DNA from: Procambarus clarkii
Lineage: Eukaryota > Arthropoda > Malacostraca > Decapoda > Cambaridae
Direction: 5' to 3'
Assembly (NCBI RefSeq): GCF_040958095.1
Contig: NC_091176.1
Coordinates: 45,727,374-45,791,373 of the forward strand
DNA: 64,000 bases
Shown here: positions 11,411 to 24,173 of the stretch, piece after piece
Position numbering within the stretch: the first letter of the stretch is position 1
Layout of the letters: each line of letters opens with the position of its first letter
Program-made: the position numbers and the translations under genes
Notes under the pieces: model-generated
What the model saw: the letters and a program-made list of their open reading frames with translations, nothing else
Databases searched by the model: none
Told to the model about the DNA's origin: nothing

Positions 11411-12318
11411 AATTCATACCGTACTTTGTTTGGGCCTGCTACGTGGCCTAAGTACTTTGACCTCCATCCTTTAAATTCATCCCCTCCTGACGATTTTTCC
11501 CTTCATAGGCATCTTGTAGATTCAGAAGGTGCTCCTGTGACCTCCCACCCCACCTGTCTTTGTACCTGTGTCGTTGCTGCTGCTCCTCAGGATGCTGCGA
11601 CTCACTTGGCCGCCTTATCCTGCATTGGCGAGACCCCTGTTCGGGTCTCCAAGAACGCTCTGTTAAATGCCAGTGTTGGCACTGTTCTCCTCCCGCACCA
11701 TGTTGCAACCAGAGTTAGGAATCTAAAAGACTGCCACGAGGATATCAAGCATATGGATGGACCCTGGACCATCCTCGTAGTCCAGGGTCATTCTGTCCTT
11801 CAGGTGGATATGTTTACTCGTCCCCCTCGTGGTCATCGCCGTCTGCCCCTTCGGGTTGTGAAAATTATCTTTGATGGTAGGACGCTTCCATCCTCTGTCA
11901 TTCATGCTGGTGCCAGATACTCCGTTCAGGAGCGTATTCCATCTTCTCGGCTCTTCATTAAGTGCTGGAGGTTTGGGCATGGTGCCCTCAAGTCCTCTAG
12001 TCCTGTCTCCCTCTGTCCCATGTGTTGAGGCGAGGGTCCCTCTAAGTTGGCGTGCACTTCTCCCCAGGCCCGCTGCCTCAATTGCGCTGAGGCCCACGGT
12101 ACCTTCTCCCGTACATGTATACGTTACAAACTTGAGGCAGCTGTCCTCAACTTTAAGCACTGGGTTCAGTTTGTCTTTTCCCGAGGCTAGGCGCCAAGTT
12201 CATCGTCTCCCCCACTTTCACTGGCGTCTCTTATGCTAACGTGGTGCGCTCTTCCTCTCTTCGTCCTTCCCACCTTCCTCCACCTTCTTCCTCCACCTTT
12301 CTTCCTTCCTGGGCCACC
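11411..12318 (+). pseudogene. I-type LINE copy C, ORF1 fragment
   Basis: From about 11430 the plus strand encodes a gag-like ORF1 beginning inside the protein at FGPATWPKYFDLH. It stays open to about 12028, where a stop interrupts the second knuckle. The rest (knuckles two and three) is readable in shifted frames to about 12300. It ends at a tail-to-tail junction with a minus-strand copy, marked by a short hairpin at 12311-12332. Confidence 0.75.
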
Positions 12319-15300
12319 ATGATTGGTGGCCCAAGATGACACGGCATCAATCCCAAGTTGAAGCCGCCGTTGAAGGAGAGGCGAATCATCACCCCAACAG
12401 CAAAGAGTAAGATCGTCGACATAAAGAGCAGAGAAGATGCCAGAAGGAAGGGAGGAAAGAAGACCATTGAGGGCAACCAGAAAAAATAGTAGTACTAAGA
12501 ACACTACCTTGGGGCACACCTTCATACTGCCGAAAAGAGGCAGAGAGAGAGGTATCAAGCCTGACTCGAAGGTACGATGAGAGAGCAAGCTTTTAAGGAA
12601 GAGAGGGAGATTACCACGAAGGCCAAAAGAACGAAGTTTGGACAGAATATGGTATCTCCAAGTCGTGTCATAAGCCTTTTCCAGGTCAAAAAGGACAGCA
12701 ACAACGGAGGTTTTCGCAGCAAAAGCAGTATGAATATAGACTTCCAAGTTCACCAGGACATCAGTCGTGCTGCGGCACTTGCGAAAACCAAATTGAGAAG
12801 AGAGAGGTGGTGATGGTGTTCCAAGAACCACATCAGACGGACATTTACCATACGCTCAAACAGCTTGCAAACACAACTCGTGAGAGCAATGGGCGGAAGT
12901 CCTTAGGGGACGTACCGAGAAAACCTGGTTTCCGAATAGGGAGTACAACGGCATCGAGCCAGTCCTCATGAACGGACGACGACTCCCAGACCTGGTTATA
13001 CAGACTCGGTAAATACCGAGACGTGCACGGAGGGAGATGGCGAAACATCTCAATGAACGTCTTCCGAGCCCTCCGCCATAGATCCGCAGAGGGCCAGGGC
13101 AGACTGTAGTTCAGAATGAGAGAAAGGATCGTTATAGGGAAGGCGGAGATGAGTGCGGAAATCTAAAGGATAAGGTTCAAGAACAGGCTTACGAAGAAGG
13201 AAGGATTGAGGAAGATGAGAAACAGAGCTAACAGAAGAAAAGTGGGAACCCAGTTCGGTTGTGACCTTCACTGGATCCGCCACAAGAGTACCACAAACGT
13301 GGAGAACCAACGAGACATCTGGAACGAACTTGCCACGCAATCTTGCAGATCTTCTTCCAGATCTGTGACAGAAGTATCTGATGTAATGGGGGAAACATAC
13401 GATTTCCAACTCTCACGTTTAGCTGTACAAATCGTCCTACGGGCCACCGCACTTGCCTTCCGAAACAAAATAAAAGAATCAGCCGTCTGCTAGCGGCGAT
13501 GTCTCTTCCAGGCTGCACGCTTACAGCGGACAGCCCGAGCACAGTCCGCATTCCACCAGGGAACGCACTTCCGTGTGCCCCGGGAAGAAGCACGAGGAAT
13601 AGAGTGGAGCGCAGCAGTGAAGTCATAAAAAAGAAGGAGGGCGCGAGGAAGAGGCGAGAGGTTAGAGAGAGTAGCACGGAGTGTGAATAGGCACCAGTCA
13701 GCCTTGGCAAACTGTCAACTAGGGAAGGAAAGGGGAGGGTGGAAAGAAAAAAAGAAACGAGGATAGGGAAATGATCACTTATGGAGGTCATCAAGAATCT
13801 GCCACGTGAAATCTAAGTAAAGGGACGACGAGCAGAGAGAAAGATCAAGACAGGAAAGGGTGCGAGTTCGAGAGTCCACATGAGTGGGCTCACCAAAATT
13901 TAGAAGAGATAGAGAAGAGGACGAACGGTTCGAGAAGACGGCCTCGGGTGTTTGCCAGAACATCACCTCAGAGGGAATGTCGACAGTTGAAATCACCCAA
14001 AAGAAGCACCAGCTCTGGCAAGGAGTCCAGGAGGTGCTTAAGATCAGGAAGAGAAAGTGGGACATTTGGGGGGAGATAAATGGAACAGACAGAATACCAT
14101 TTAACCACAAAGATACGAGCAGTAGAACAATGGAGAGGCGAAGGAAAAAGTAAGGGGACAAAGGGAACATCAGAGCGAATCAAGAGAGCAGAAGAGTTAG
14201 GAGCCCCAGCAACAGCTGGGGGGGGGGGAAGAAAGGAATAACCACGAAAGTGACCAGGACTAGCACCAAGCATGGGTTCCTGGAGACAAACACAAAGCGG
14301 TGAAAACTGTGTAATTAGAAGTTGGAGTTCATGGAAGTTGGCATAAAATCCACAAATATTTCACTGAAGAATAGACATTATCAAAGAGAAAGTACAGTAA
14401 CAGAACAAGAAATAAGTAAAGGTATAGAAGAACACAGATTATTAAAGAATCTCAGGATCAGATTCAAGATCAGGGTCAGGATCAGGGTTGGTAAAATCAG
14501 GGTTAGGGGGAATGGGTAAGCTTAGTAAGGATAGAGGGAAGGAAACAAGAGGACAGACCAGAGGCGGACTGACGGGGTCCGGAGGAGGAGGAGACAACTG
14601 AGAGGGGCAGGCAAGGATAGCTGGAGGAGGGGGAGGGACAGAACTGAGTGCACCTCAGCAAGGGCAGCAACTGAGAGGGAATCGGGGGCGAAAGAAACCT
14701 CCATATCTGGGACAGGGGGTTCGACCACTGAAATGGGAGAGGATTGTCGTTACAGTGTTAGAGGGAGGGGGGTGAGGAAGAAAGCAAAACCACCTTACCC
14801 GCTGGAGAGGAAGGAGGAGAGGAGCCAGGCTTACGTTTCTGACTCGAAGAGACAGGCGTTCCAGTAACAATGTACCGGGCGACAGACTCAATGGTCTCAG
14901 CAGGAGAAGAGGAATGAGAGCGAACAACACGAAGAATGCTGGGAGGATGATGGATATCAGCCTGGACAGACAGGTGGCGTGGAGGGTCAAGAGACTGGGG
15001 GGAGGGTCGGGAGGAAAGAGTGGGGGGAGATGGGGAAGAAGACAAAGGAAATCTGATGGACTGGGTAGGAAGGGGGGAAACCCCAGATGGAGAACCGCGA
15101 GGGAGATCATCCAGGAGAGGAGGCAAAGGAATAGAGGAGGAGGTGGTGGGTGTGGTCGGGTTTAAGGCCTGGAAACAGTTGAGAGACTGAGGAAGACGGG
15201 AAGGACGAGGAGAGGTAGAACGCAACACGCGAGCGTAAGAGACGCCCGCGAAAGGGGTGAGACGACGAACTTGGCGTCTCGCTTCAGCAAAAGACAGACG

Positions 15301-16030
15301 ATCACGGTGCTTCAAGTTGAGGACGGCTTCCTCGAGTTTGTAGTGCATACACGAGCGTAAGAAGGTAGGGTGGGCTTCACCGCAATTGAGGCAACGAGCT
15401 TGGGGAGAAGTGCACTCTGACTTATAAAGACTATCGTTCCCACACAAGGGGCACAGACACACAGTACTGGTGCATTCGAAGACACCGTGCCCGAACTTCC
15501 AACACTTATTGCAAAGTCTAGGAGAGGGAATGTACTCTTGAACGGAGCATCTGGCACCAGCAAGAATAATATAGGGCGAAAGGGCCCTACTATCAAAGGT
15601 GATTTTTACATCTCTAAGGAGCTGACGGCGACGACCACGAGGGGGTCGAGTAAACGTGTCCACCTGGAGGACAGAATGGCCTTGGATTTCGAGGATATGT
15701 TTAATATCCTCATGGCAATCTTTGAAGTCCCGAACACCAGTTGCAACATGGTGTGGGAGGAGAACAGTGCCAACACTGGCATTTAACCGAGCGTTTGTGG
15801 AGACCCGAACAGGGGCCTCTCCAATGCAGGACAAAGCGGCTAAGCGAGTAGCTGCATCCTGAGAAGGAGCAGCGACGATACGTGTACCGTAACTGGTGGA
15901 ATTAAAAGTAGCAGAGACATCTACTGAATCAACAAGGTGTTTATGGAGGGAGAAATCGTCAGGATCAGTAGAATCCAGATGGTGGAGATTAAAGTATTTA
16001 TCCCACGTAGCGGGACCAAACAAGGCGTTT
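12319..16030 (-). mobile_element. I-type LINE copy D (ORF1, endonuclease, partial RT)
   Basis: On the minus strand: ORF1 from about 16023, endonuclease from about 14280 (LLLGDFNCRH block), and reverse transcriptase from about 13050 to 12333. The RT shows QFGFRKCRSTTDVLVNLEVY, DLEKAYDTTW and the catalytic YVDDLTL block. It lacks RNase H and the 3' end and begins inside ORF1, so both ends are truncated. Several frameshifts lie in ORF2. Confidence 0.8.
14758..16023 (-). pseudogene. LINE copy D ORF1, gag-like, 5'-truncated
   Basis: An open frame of about 421 codons begins at FGPATWDKYFN, equivalent to residue 33 of the copy A protein, so the natural N-terminus is missing. Three zinc knuckles are present (CNKCWKFGHGVFEC, CPLCGNDSLYKSEC and CLNCGEAHPTFLRSC), but the usual His of knuckle two is changed. 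A Ser/Pro-rich tail follows and the frame shifts before the expected end. Confidence 0.75.
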
Positions 16031-17802
16031 TAAGTACTATTACGGGAAAGGATCGGGGGGGAGGTGCTCAAGAAAAAGGCATTTTAGAACCGTAGGAGGG
16101 GTAAAACCTTTAGGGATGCAGGTCATGGATGTACAGAACTGCGGAAGGACGACTCTCCACGGGGGCAAAGAAGAAACACGAAGAGAAACATTAGAAATAC
16201 GAACGGAAAACGAATCCTGTAAGCGAGATAACCGGACAGAAAAAGGGAGGTGATGAAGAGGAACAGGAACCGCAGGAGGAGTAAAAGTTAAAGCACAACA
16301 GAGGCGAGAGGAAGGATGTTGCAAGGACCGCGCAAGATAGCGAAGACAGCAGCGATCACGGCGATCCTGAGGAGATAGGAAGCCAGTGTCAACATGCAAG
16401 CTGAGGGTGGGAGTCGAACGAAAGGCACCAGAAATGAGGCGCAACCCAGTATGATGCAAAGCATCAAGACGGCGAAGCGTAGAAGGAGAAGCAGACGAGT
16501 AAGCAGGGCAACCATAATCGAGCTAAGACAGGACGAGAGAGTAATGTAGTGCAAGGAGTGCGCGCCTATCCGCTCCCCAAGAAGTATGGGACAATACCCG
16601 AAGGAAGGCAAGGGCCTTAGAGCACTCAACACTGAGGTAAGAGATATGTGGAGACCAAGACAAAGTAGTGTCAAAAAATAACCCCAAAAGCTTCGCGGAA
16701 TCTTTGTACTCAAGGGGATGACCATGAAGTGACAGAGGGACGAAGAAAGACCCGTTTCCCAGTTAAAGTCATGACAAGTCTTTGTAGTAGAGAACTAAGC
16801 CATGATCGGTGGCCCAAGACGACACGACATCAATCTCAAGTTGAAGCTGGCGTTGAAGGAGAGGCGAATCATCACCCTGACAGCAAAGGGTAAGATCATC
16901 GACAGAGCGAAGACGACGCCTGAAGGAAGAGAGGAAAGAAGACCACTGAGGGCAACCAGAAAAAGTAGTGCTCAGAACACTACCCTGGTACATACCTTCG
17001 TATTGCTGAAATGAGGCAAAGAGAACAGTACCAAGCCTCACCCGAAAGGAACGACGAGAGAGGAAGCTGCTGAAAAAGAGGGAGATGACCACGAAGGCCA
17101 AATGAATGAAGCTGGGATAGAATACGAAATTGCCAAGACGAGTCGTAAGGCTTTTACAAGACAAAAACGACAGCAATAACGATGGTCTTCCCAGCAAAAG
17201 CAGTACGAATATAGACCTCCAAGTTCACCGGGACATCTGTTGTGCTGCGCCACTTGCGGAAGCCAAATTGATAAGAGGAGAGATGGTGATTGTGTTCCAG
17301 GAACCACAGACGAACATTTACTATACGTTCAAAGTTTGCAGACAACTTTTGAGGGCAATATGGCGAAAGTCCTTAGGGGATGATCCCAGAGACCCTGGCT
17401 TGCAAACAGGGAGGACAACAGCATCGAGCCAGTCCTCAGGGACTGACGACGACTCCTACATCCGATTATTCAGACTTGGTATATACCGAGACGTGCACAG
17501 AGAGAGATGGCGAAGCATCTCATAAGGAATGTCATCGGAGCCCGCCGCCGTAGAACCGCAGAGGGCCAGGGCAGAACGAAGTTCAGAGAGAGAGAGAGAC
17601 AGAGAGAGAAAGGGATCATTATAGGGAAGTCGAAGACGAGTGCAGAAATCTAAATGCCAAGATTCAAGGAGAGGTTAACGAAGAAGGAAAGATTGAGGAA
17701 GATGAAGACCAGAGCTAACAGAAGGAAAGTGGGAACCCAGTTCGGTAGCAACGTGCAACGGGTCCGCCACAAGAGTACCACGGAGGTGAAGGACCGGTGA
17801 AA

Positions 17803-18494
17803 CATCGGGAAAGAACTTACCCGCTATCTTGCGGATACGCTTCTAGATCTGTGGCAGGGGAGTTTTGGACGTAATGGGGGATATATAAAATGCCCAACAT
17901 TCACGTTTAGCTGTATGGATGGCCCTACAGGCCACCGAACACGCCTTCCGAAAGAAAAGAATCGTCCGTCTGCCGACGGCGGGCTCTCTTCCAGGCTGCA
18001 CGCTTACAGCAGACAGCCCGAGCACAGTCTGCATTCTACCAAGGAATGCACTTCATGGACCCCGAGAGGAAGAGCGAGGAATAGAGCGGAGGGCAGCGTC
18101 GAATAGAGCGGAGGGCAGCGTCGAAGACAGTGTCATGAATAAGAAGAACATCGGGAAAGAACTTACCCGCTATCTTGCGGATACGCTTCTAGATCTGTGG
18201 CAGGGGAGTTTTGAACGTAATGGGGGATATATAAAATGCCCAACATTCACGTTTAGCTGTATGGATGGCCCTACAGGCCACCGAACACGCCTTCCGAAAG
18301 AAAAGAATCGTCCGTCTGCCGACGGCGGGCTCTCTTCCAGGCTGCACGCTTACAGCAGACAGCCCGAGCACAGTCTGCATTCTACCAAGGAATGCACTTC
18401 ATGGACCCCGAGAGGAAGAGCGAGGAATAGAGCGGAGGGCAGCGTCGAATAGAGCGGAGGGCAGCGTCGAAGACAGTGTCATGAATAAGAAGGA
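17803..18494. repeat. 346-bp direct tandem duplication in LINE copy E
   Basis: The block beginning near 17803 (ACATCGGGAAAGAACTTACC) is repeated 346 bp later with almost no change, including a nested doubling of GAATAGAGCGGAGGGCAGCG at the end of each unit. The duplication lies in the endonuclease-RT linker and destroys the frame. Confidence 0.85.
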
Positions 18495-19992
18495 GAGAGG
18501 CAAAAGGGAGAGGTCAGAGAGAGCATCAGCACTGAGGGAAAATAAGTTCCAGTCCGCTTTAGCAAACTGCCCCCTGGGGAAGGAGAGGGAAGGGTGAGGA
18601 GTAAAAGGTAACAAGGTTGGGGAAATGGTCACTGCCATGGAGGTCATCAAGAACATGCCACATGAAATCTAAGTAAAGAGAAGACGTGCAAAGAGAAAGA
18701 ACAGGAAAGGATGCGAGTCCGAGATTCCAAATGCGTGGGCTCACCAGAATTCAGATGAGACAGGGAAGAAAAGAGGATAAACTGCTCAAGAAGGCGACCC
18801 CGGGTGTTCGTCAGAACATCACCCCAAAGGGAATGACAATTGAAGTCACCCAGCAGGAGCACTGGCTCCGGCAAGAAGTCCAGTAGGTGTTTCAGATCAG
18901 GAACAGAAAGCGGGACACTTGGGGGGGGGGGGGGGAGATAAGGAACAAACGGTGTACCATTTCCCCCCCCCCCCCACAAAGATTCGACCAGCAGAACAAT
19001 GGAGAGGCGAAGGAAAAAGTATGGGGGACAATGGTAACATCAGAGCGAATCAAGAGAGCAGAAGAGTTAGGAGCCCCAGCAACAGCTGGGGAGGGGGGGG
19101 GAGAAAGAAAGCCACAAAAGCGACCAGGACGAGCACCAAGCATCGGCTCCTGGAGACAGACACAAAGGGGCGAAAACCCCGAAATCAGAAGTTGGAGTTC
19201 AAGGTAATTGGCGTAATAACCCCAAACGTTCCATTGAAGATTAGACGTCGACGAGAAGAGAAAGAATAACAGAGAACAAAGAAGAAACAAAGGCGAAAGA
19301 GCAACATAGCACATTAAAGAAGATCAGGGTCGGAATCAGGGTCAGCAAAGTCAGGGTTAGGGGACATGGGTAAACTGAGCAAAGACGGAGGGAAGGAAGC
19401 GGGAGAACAGACCATAAGCAGACTGGCGGGCTCCTGAAGGAAGGAGACAAACGAGAGGAGCAGTCAGGGACAGCAGCAGGAAGAGTAAAAAGAAAGAGGG
19501 GAGCGCACCTCAGCAAGGGCAGCAACCTAGAGGGAAGCTGGGGCCAAAGAAACCTCCATAGCAGATAACAGGGGGCGCAACCGCCGAAACGGGAGGGGAA
19601 GGAGCGAGTGTCAGAAGTAGGGGCCGAGGAAGAGAGCGAAGCCTTCTTACCCGCTGGGGAGAAGGAAGGAGAGGAGCCAGGCTTACGCTTCTGACTGAAA
19701 GACAGGTGTCCCAGCAACCAAGTACTGGGCAACGGATTCCAGCGTCTCCACAGAAGCTGAAGGAGAATACACATGACGGCCGTCATGTGTGTTCATCAGC
19801 CCGCACCGACAGGCGGCGGGGAGAGTCAAGAGACGGAGGAGAAGGATGGGAAGAAGGAACGGAGGGAGACGAGGAAGACGACACAGGAGACATGACAGAC
19901 TGGGTAGAAAGAAAGGGGAACCCCAGACAGAGGACCAGGAGGGGGGACCTTTCGGAACAGAACTCAAAGGAACAGAAGGAGCAGTGGGCGTA

Positions 19993-20859
19993 TCAGGGTC
20001 CAAGGCCCAGAAACGGTTGCGAGTCTGAGGAAGGTGGGAAGGACGAGGAGTGGAAGAGTGCAACACGCGAGCATAAGACTTGAGCACAAGGCGGGAGCCA
20101 AGGAACCTGGCGCCTCGCCTCAGGAAAAGATAAACGCTCCCGGTGCTTCAAGTTGAGGACGGCTGCCTCAAGCTTGTAATTGATACACGAACGGGAGAAG
20201 GTAGGATGGGCCTCAACGCAGTCGAGGCAGCAAGCCTGGGGAGAAGTGTACTCCGACATAGAGTGACCTTCGCCACCACACAAAGGACAGAGAGAGAGAG
20301 TCACAGAGCAGCAGAGGGCACCATGCCCAAACCTCCAGCACTTGTTGCAGAGCCGAGGAGAAGGAATGTACTCCTGGACAGAGCACCTGGCACCAGCAAG
20401 AATGACAGAGGGCGGTAGGGTCCTACCATCAAAGGTAATCTTCACAACCCGGAGGGGTTGACGGCGACTACCACGAGAGGGACGAGTAAACGTGTCCACC
20501 TGGAGGACAGAATGGCCTTGGGCATCGAGGATATGCCGAATATCATCGTGGCAGTCCTGCAGATTCCGAACACCGGTCGCAACATGGGGCGGGAGGAGAA
20601 TAGTGCCAACACTGGCGTTCAACTGAGCGTTCTTTGAGACCCAAACGGGGGTCTCGCCAAGGCAGGATAAGGCACCCAAGCGGGAAGCTGCATCCTGAAA
20701 AGGAGCAGCAACGACACATGTACCGAGACGAGTGGGGTTGAAAGTAACGGAGGCATCCACGGAATCAACAAGATGCCGATGGAGGGAGAAATCGTCAGGA
20801 GGCGCAGAATCAAGTGGGAGGAGATCAAAGTATTTGGCCCACGAAGCGGGACCAAACAA
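19993..20859 (-). pseudogene. LINE copy E ORF1 N-terminal half with zinc knuckles
   Basis: About 288 codons read from FGPASWAKYFD to just past the three zinc knuckles (CNKCWRFGHGALCC, CPLCGGEGHSMSEY and CLDCVEAHPTFSRSC). Knuckle two has lost its last cysteine. The Ser/Pro-rich remainder continues in other frames to about 19350. Confidence 0.7.
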
Positions 20860-21790
20860 GGCTTGATAGGCATCAGAACGGGAAGGAATCGAGCGAGTGC
20901 GGCCGTGACGAGGACGGCGGTGAGAACCCCCAGAGAGAGAGGGGGTTAAAAGGCGCAGTAGTTACAACTAGTGATGGAGCCGCGCCAGGGGACGAGGTAG
21001 TCACCACTGGGGGCTCGACCCAACCACAGAGGAGGGAGGGGAGTATTCAGAGAGGCCTAAGGAGGAGCAAGATCGGGGCCCAATGCAGCGGAGGCTACAG
21101 AACCCGGTCTTCCAACACAGACCGACTCGGGGGCTTGGTCGCCCACCCCACGAGCCTGAGAAGGTAAAGGAGGAAGAGAATTTAACATAGGTACAAAAAA
21201 GAAACATTCATTCACGAATGTGCCCCCACACCCACCATGGAGCCACAATTAGAGGCAGGACACCCAACAAGAAGCTATCGCCGATCATGCCGGGGCCTCC
21301 TAGGGGTGCGTCGTGAGTATACGCCCCACAAACGTCACCTTAAGAACCGTCAGTCCGTCGAGATCGGGTTCAGTGACGAAAGGGGGATTGACAATAAAAG
21401 GGTCCCCTTGCTCGAGACGTCGGGTACTACAGTTCTACGGGTGCAAGAGTATGCCTCCTCAAGCACCCGGGTGTCAAAATAGAAGAAGTCCAAAGGAATA
21501 ACCAAAACAAGCAAAAGGTCGGCAGGAAACAACAAGCAGATAGGAGAAGAGGGGGAAGAAAAACGAAACAAAAGGAAAAGGAAAAGTTGTTTAGCACAAT
21601 TTGAGAGGACAGCAGCAGGAGCACAAAGCTACAAATGGACAGAGGACTGTCCCAAGGAGCATCACACTCCGGGAGCCGCCCACTCAGCCCCCCTCACGGC
21701 ATCAACGAGCTGAACGGAGAGGGGGGGAGGAGCGACCTGGGAACCGTGGAACCTCACACCATTGGAGGACAGGCGTTGTGGACAGGAGTG

Positions 21791-22944
21791 ATTAAGGTAG
21801 ATCATATTTCCCTCCAGATTCTCCTCGATGTTTAGGCTAGATAGGCTGGTAGAAATACATATACATTATTAGTATGTTTCTTATTACATTAGTGCTAGAA
21901 TAGGCTGTAGGGCAGTCAGTATCTTCTACTGTTTGGAGAAGACAGTGTGTGGATGACGTGGCAGTTGGTGAGGCAGCAGACGACGCTGATGAAGCTGCCC
22001 TTTTCGAGAGGGTGCTAGTCCCCCCATTGATATTTGCCCAGTTGACATAGTTGCCAGAGGTGGCAAGAGAGCTGCCAACGTTCTCCAGAGTATCTATTTC
22101 ATATTTCCACCCATGTATTATTCTATATATGTTTATTGTAGTTTTCGTTAGTAAATTTCATACAATTTTACTGACGTGTTTATGTGCGCCCTCAATATAT
22201 TTGAGCATTAACGAGTGAAACTATAGCACCATATATGAGCAGTATTATTTCATATGGAAATATCCTAGTGGCTGGCACAGTTGGAGCAACACTGATGTTT
22301 ATGGAAACATACCCGTGGCTGGCAATCCTGTTTTAATACTAAGAGAAGCAACATGTAACACTGTCAGGCAACAGTGTAACCACTGAACTGCACTGTTGGG
22401 GACCTTGTGGATAGTCGAGTAACATAGGTGTGGACGAGGGACCTGTGACTCCTTTGTTATGGCAAGCAAGACTGAGAAAGTGCTGTTGCCGCACAAAGCG
22501 ACATCTTGAAGGTAAATCTGAGTCTTCTTCACTTTTCCGCGACACAAGGCTGGAATTGCTGGTAGCAGTTCCCCCGTGTTTCGACTGAGGGACTTCCAGG
22601 GCGATCAGTGGCACCCAGGTGTGTGGGAGCATAGACCTGCGGCAGTGGGCATGACGTGGTCCCCATCGTAGGGACCGATAGACTCTGGTAAGTTATGCGA
22701 GTCGGACAGACTAACCCCTTTTTCCCTTTGCCCGTCCCACTCCCTGTAAAAATACTCACAAGCATTGTGAAATTAGACACATTAGAAACATGCACTTTCT
22801 TTTTATTTTCCATTTAACCAGACTGAGCTACAGCAATGTAGCTCAGTCATTAAATACTTAATTCATAATGATGTGCTGTGGGGAATCTTAGCACAGTATC
22901 CAAAATTTGTGTACTGTGGGTAATGCAGTCACACGAGTGTAAAG
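21791..22944. other. Gene-free interval
   Basis: About 1.15 kb with no convincing open frame, splice-bounded exon or recognised repeat. It holds one perfect short hairpin at 22821-22848 (separate entry) and a loosely repeated phrase around 22255-22325 (TGGAAA..TAxCC.GTGGCTGGCA). Confidence 0.5.
22821..22848. other. Perfect 12-bp hairpin with GCAA loop
   Basis: GACTGAGCTACA is followed by GCAA and its exact reverse complement, giving a 12-bp stem closed by a GNRA-type tetraloop. No function is assigned. Confidence 0.6.
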
Positions 22945-23385
22945 TAAGTAATTATCAAAAGAAGGCACCAAACAGGGAAGGATATGTAACACTATCAAAT
23001 GTGTGGAATAATCAGAGTGTGCTAAACATCACCAAGGATGCCAATACGAGAACAGAAATGCATAAGGCGATCAATTTCAAAAGTATTTGATTCACCAAGA
23101 AGTCTATCAAGGGACAAGCGACAGCGAGGGATGGTCAGAAAACAAGATGCACGTTCGTTCTGGAAGTCAGGACATTCAACAAGGATATGCACAACTGTAA
23201 GAGGGACATTGCGATTTGGACAATAAGAAGCATGACGGCGCTCCATGAAGTAACCCTGAGATAAGCGTGTATGGCCAATATGCAACCTCGCCAGAGCCGT
23301 TTCCCATCGCCAGTTACAGTGGTAGGAGGAAGGCCATGAGGACACATGACTTAAGAGTACGCAGTTTGTTACCAGTAACAGGACA
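22945..23385 (-). pseudogene. I-type LINE copy F, 3' end (left of nested LINE)
   Basis: The minus strand encodes the C-terminal zinc region (ALARLHIGHTRLSQG, then HILVECPDFQNE) followed by the family's 3' untranslated end. It joins logically to 27332-32400: the CR1-like LINE at 23386-27331 was inserted between RNase H and this region. Confidence 0.75.
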
Positions 23386-23386
23386 C

Positions 23387-23560
23387 CAACAATCGCACCC
23401 AGATGCGATTCATCAGTGCTTCGTTAGAGATGGCTTGATTAAAGTGAGAAAGACTGCAGGGGGTAAAATGTTTACAATTGCTAATAAAGAGAACCTCAAC
23501 ACTTTCCTCTCCCAATGTGGTTTGTCTCGCCTTATTACCACTCTCAATGAGTCGACTTAA
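23387..23560 (+). pseudogene. ORF1 C-terminal fragment of CR1/L2-like LINE
   Basis: About 55 codons ending in a stop at 23560, including LIKVRKTAGGKMFTIANKEN. Its place just upstream of ORF2 on the same strand supports its identity as the ORF1 end of this LINE; the rest of ORF1 is missing. Confidence 0.5.
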
Positions 23561-24173
23561 TTAACCCCCTTGTCACCTAGTGCGGGCTAGGTATCCTAAG
23601 TCTCCTTGTTTCACTTTTTAAATTAATTTTTAATTTACTCTTTACTAGTCATTTACTGGACTTAATTGAGTGCATTAATATTTCTTTAGGTCTTATTAAT
23701 TATACAGTCATAACTGAACTATTTATAGTTAATAATCATTAGCTTAAATTTGCCTATGTTTATTATTCAACTTTTTTCTTTGATTTCATTTATTACCTAG
23801 TTTGTCTAGCCTCGCCATGCTCCCTTACTCCATTGTACCCCTGGCTTTGCCTGTACCTCAAATTGCAAATTGTTACTTACAGTGTACCTGAGAGTACTTG
23901 TAAGCAATCTACCTCATTTTACTTTTTTTGTTCATTTTGTTTTTGTATTGTATAGTCTTGTTTATATATTTTTCCCCTTCTATATCAAAATTCTATTTTG
24001 TAATTGCCATTCTTGCCTTTTTTTCCTACAACCAGCTTTTTTATGCAGACATGTATAGACCCAGAACTAAACCTCTTATCCACTATCTATGACAATCATC
24101 ACTTTAATGATCAAAATTGCAGATATTTTACAGCACATGATGTAAACAATGTATTAACACAATCACAATATGT

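Larger units (their letters stand above)
16031..21790 (-). mobile_element. I-type LINE copy E (5'UTR to RNase H)
   Basis: The longest single copy. Minus-strand order: leader about 21750-20940, ORF1 20859-19350, endonuclease about 19314-17600, reverse transcriptase about 17530-16770, RT C-terminus and RNase H 16725-16040. It stops abruptly within the region before the RNase H active-site block, next to the truncated ORF1 of copy D. Many frameshifts and a 346-bp tandem duplication in the endonuclease part show it is dead. Confidence 0.8.

Noticed and set aside
22299-22813. Open frames of 82-97 codons
   Set aside because: No domain, no splice or promoter context, and composition like the surrounding non-coding DNA.
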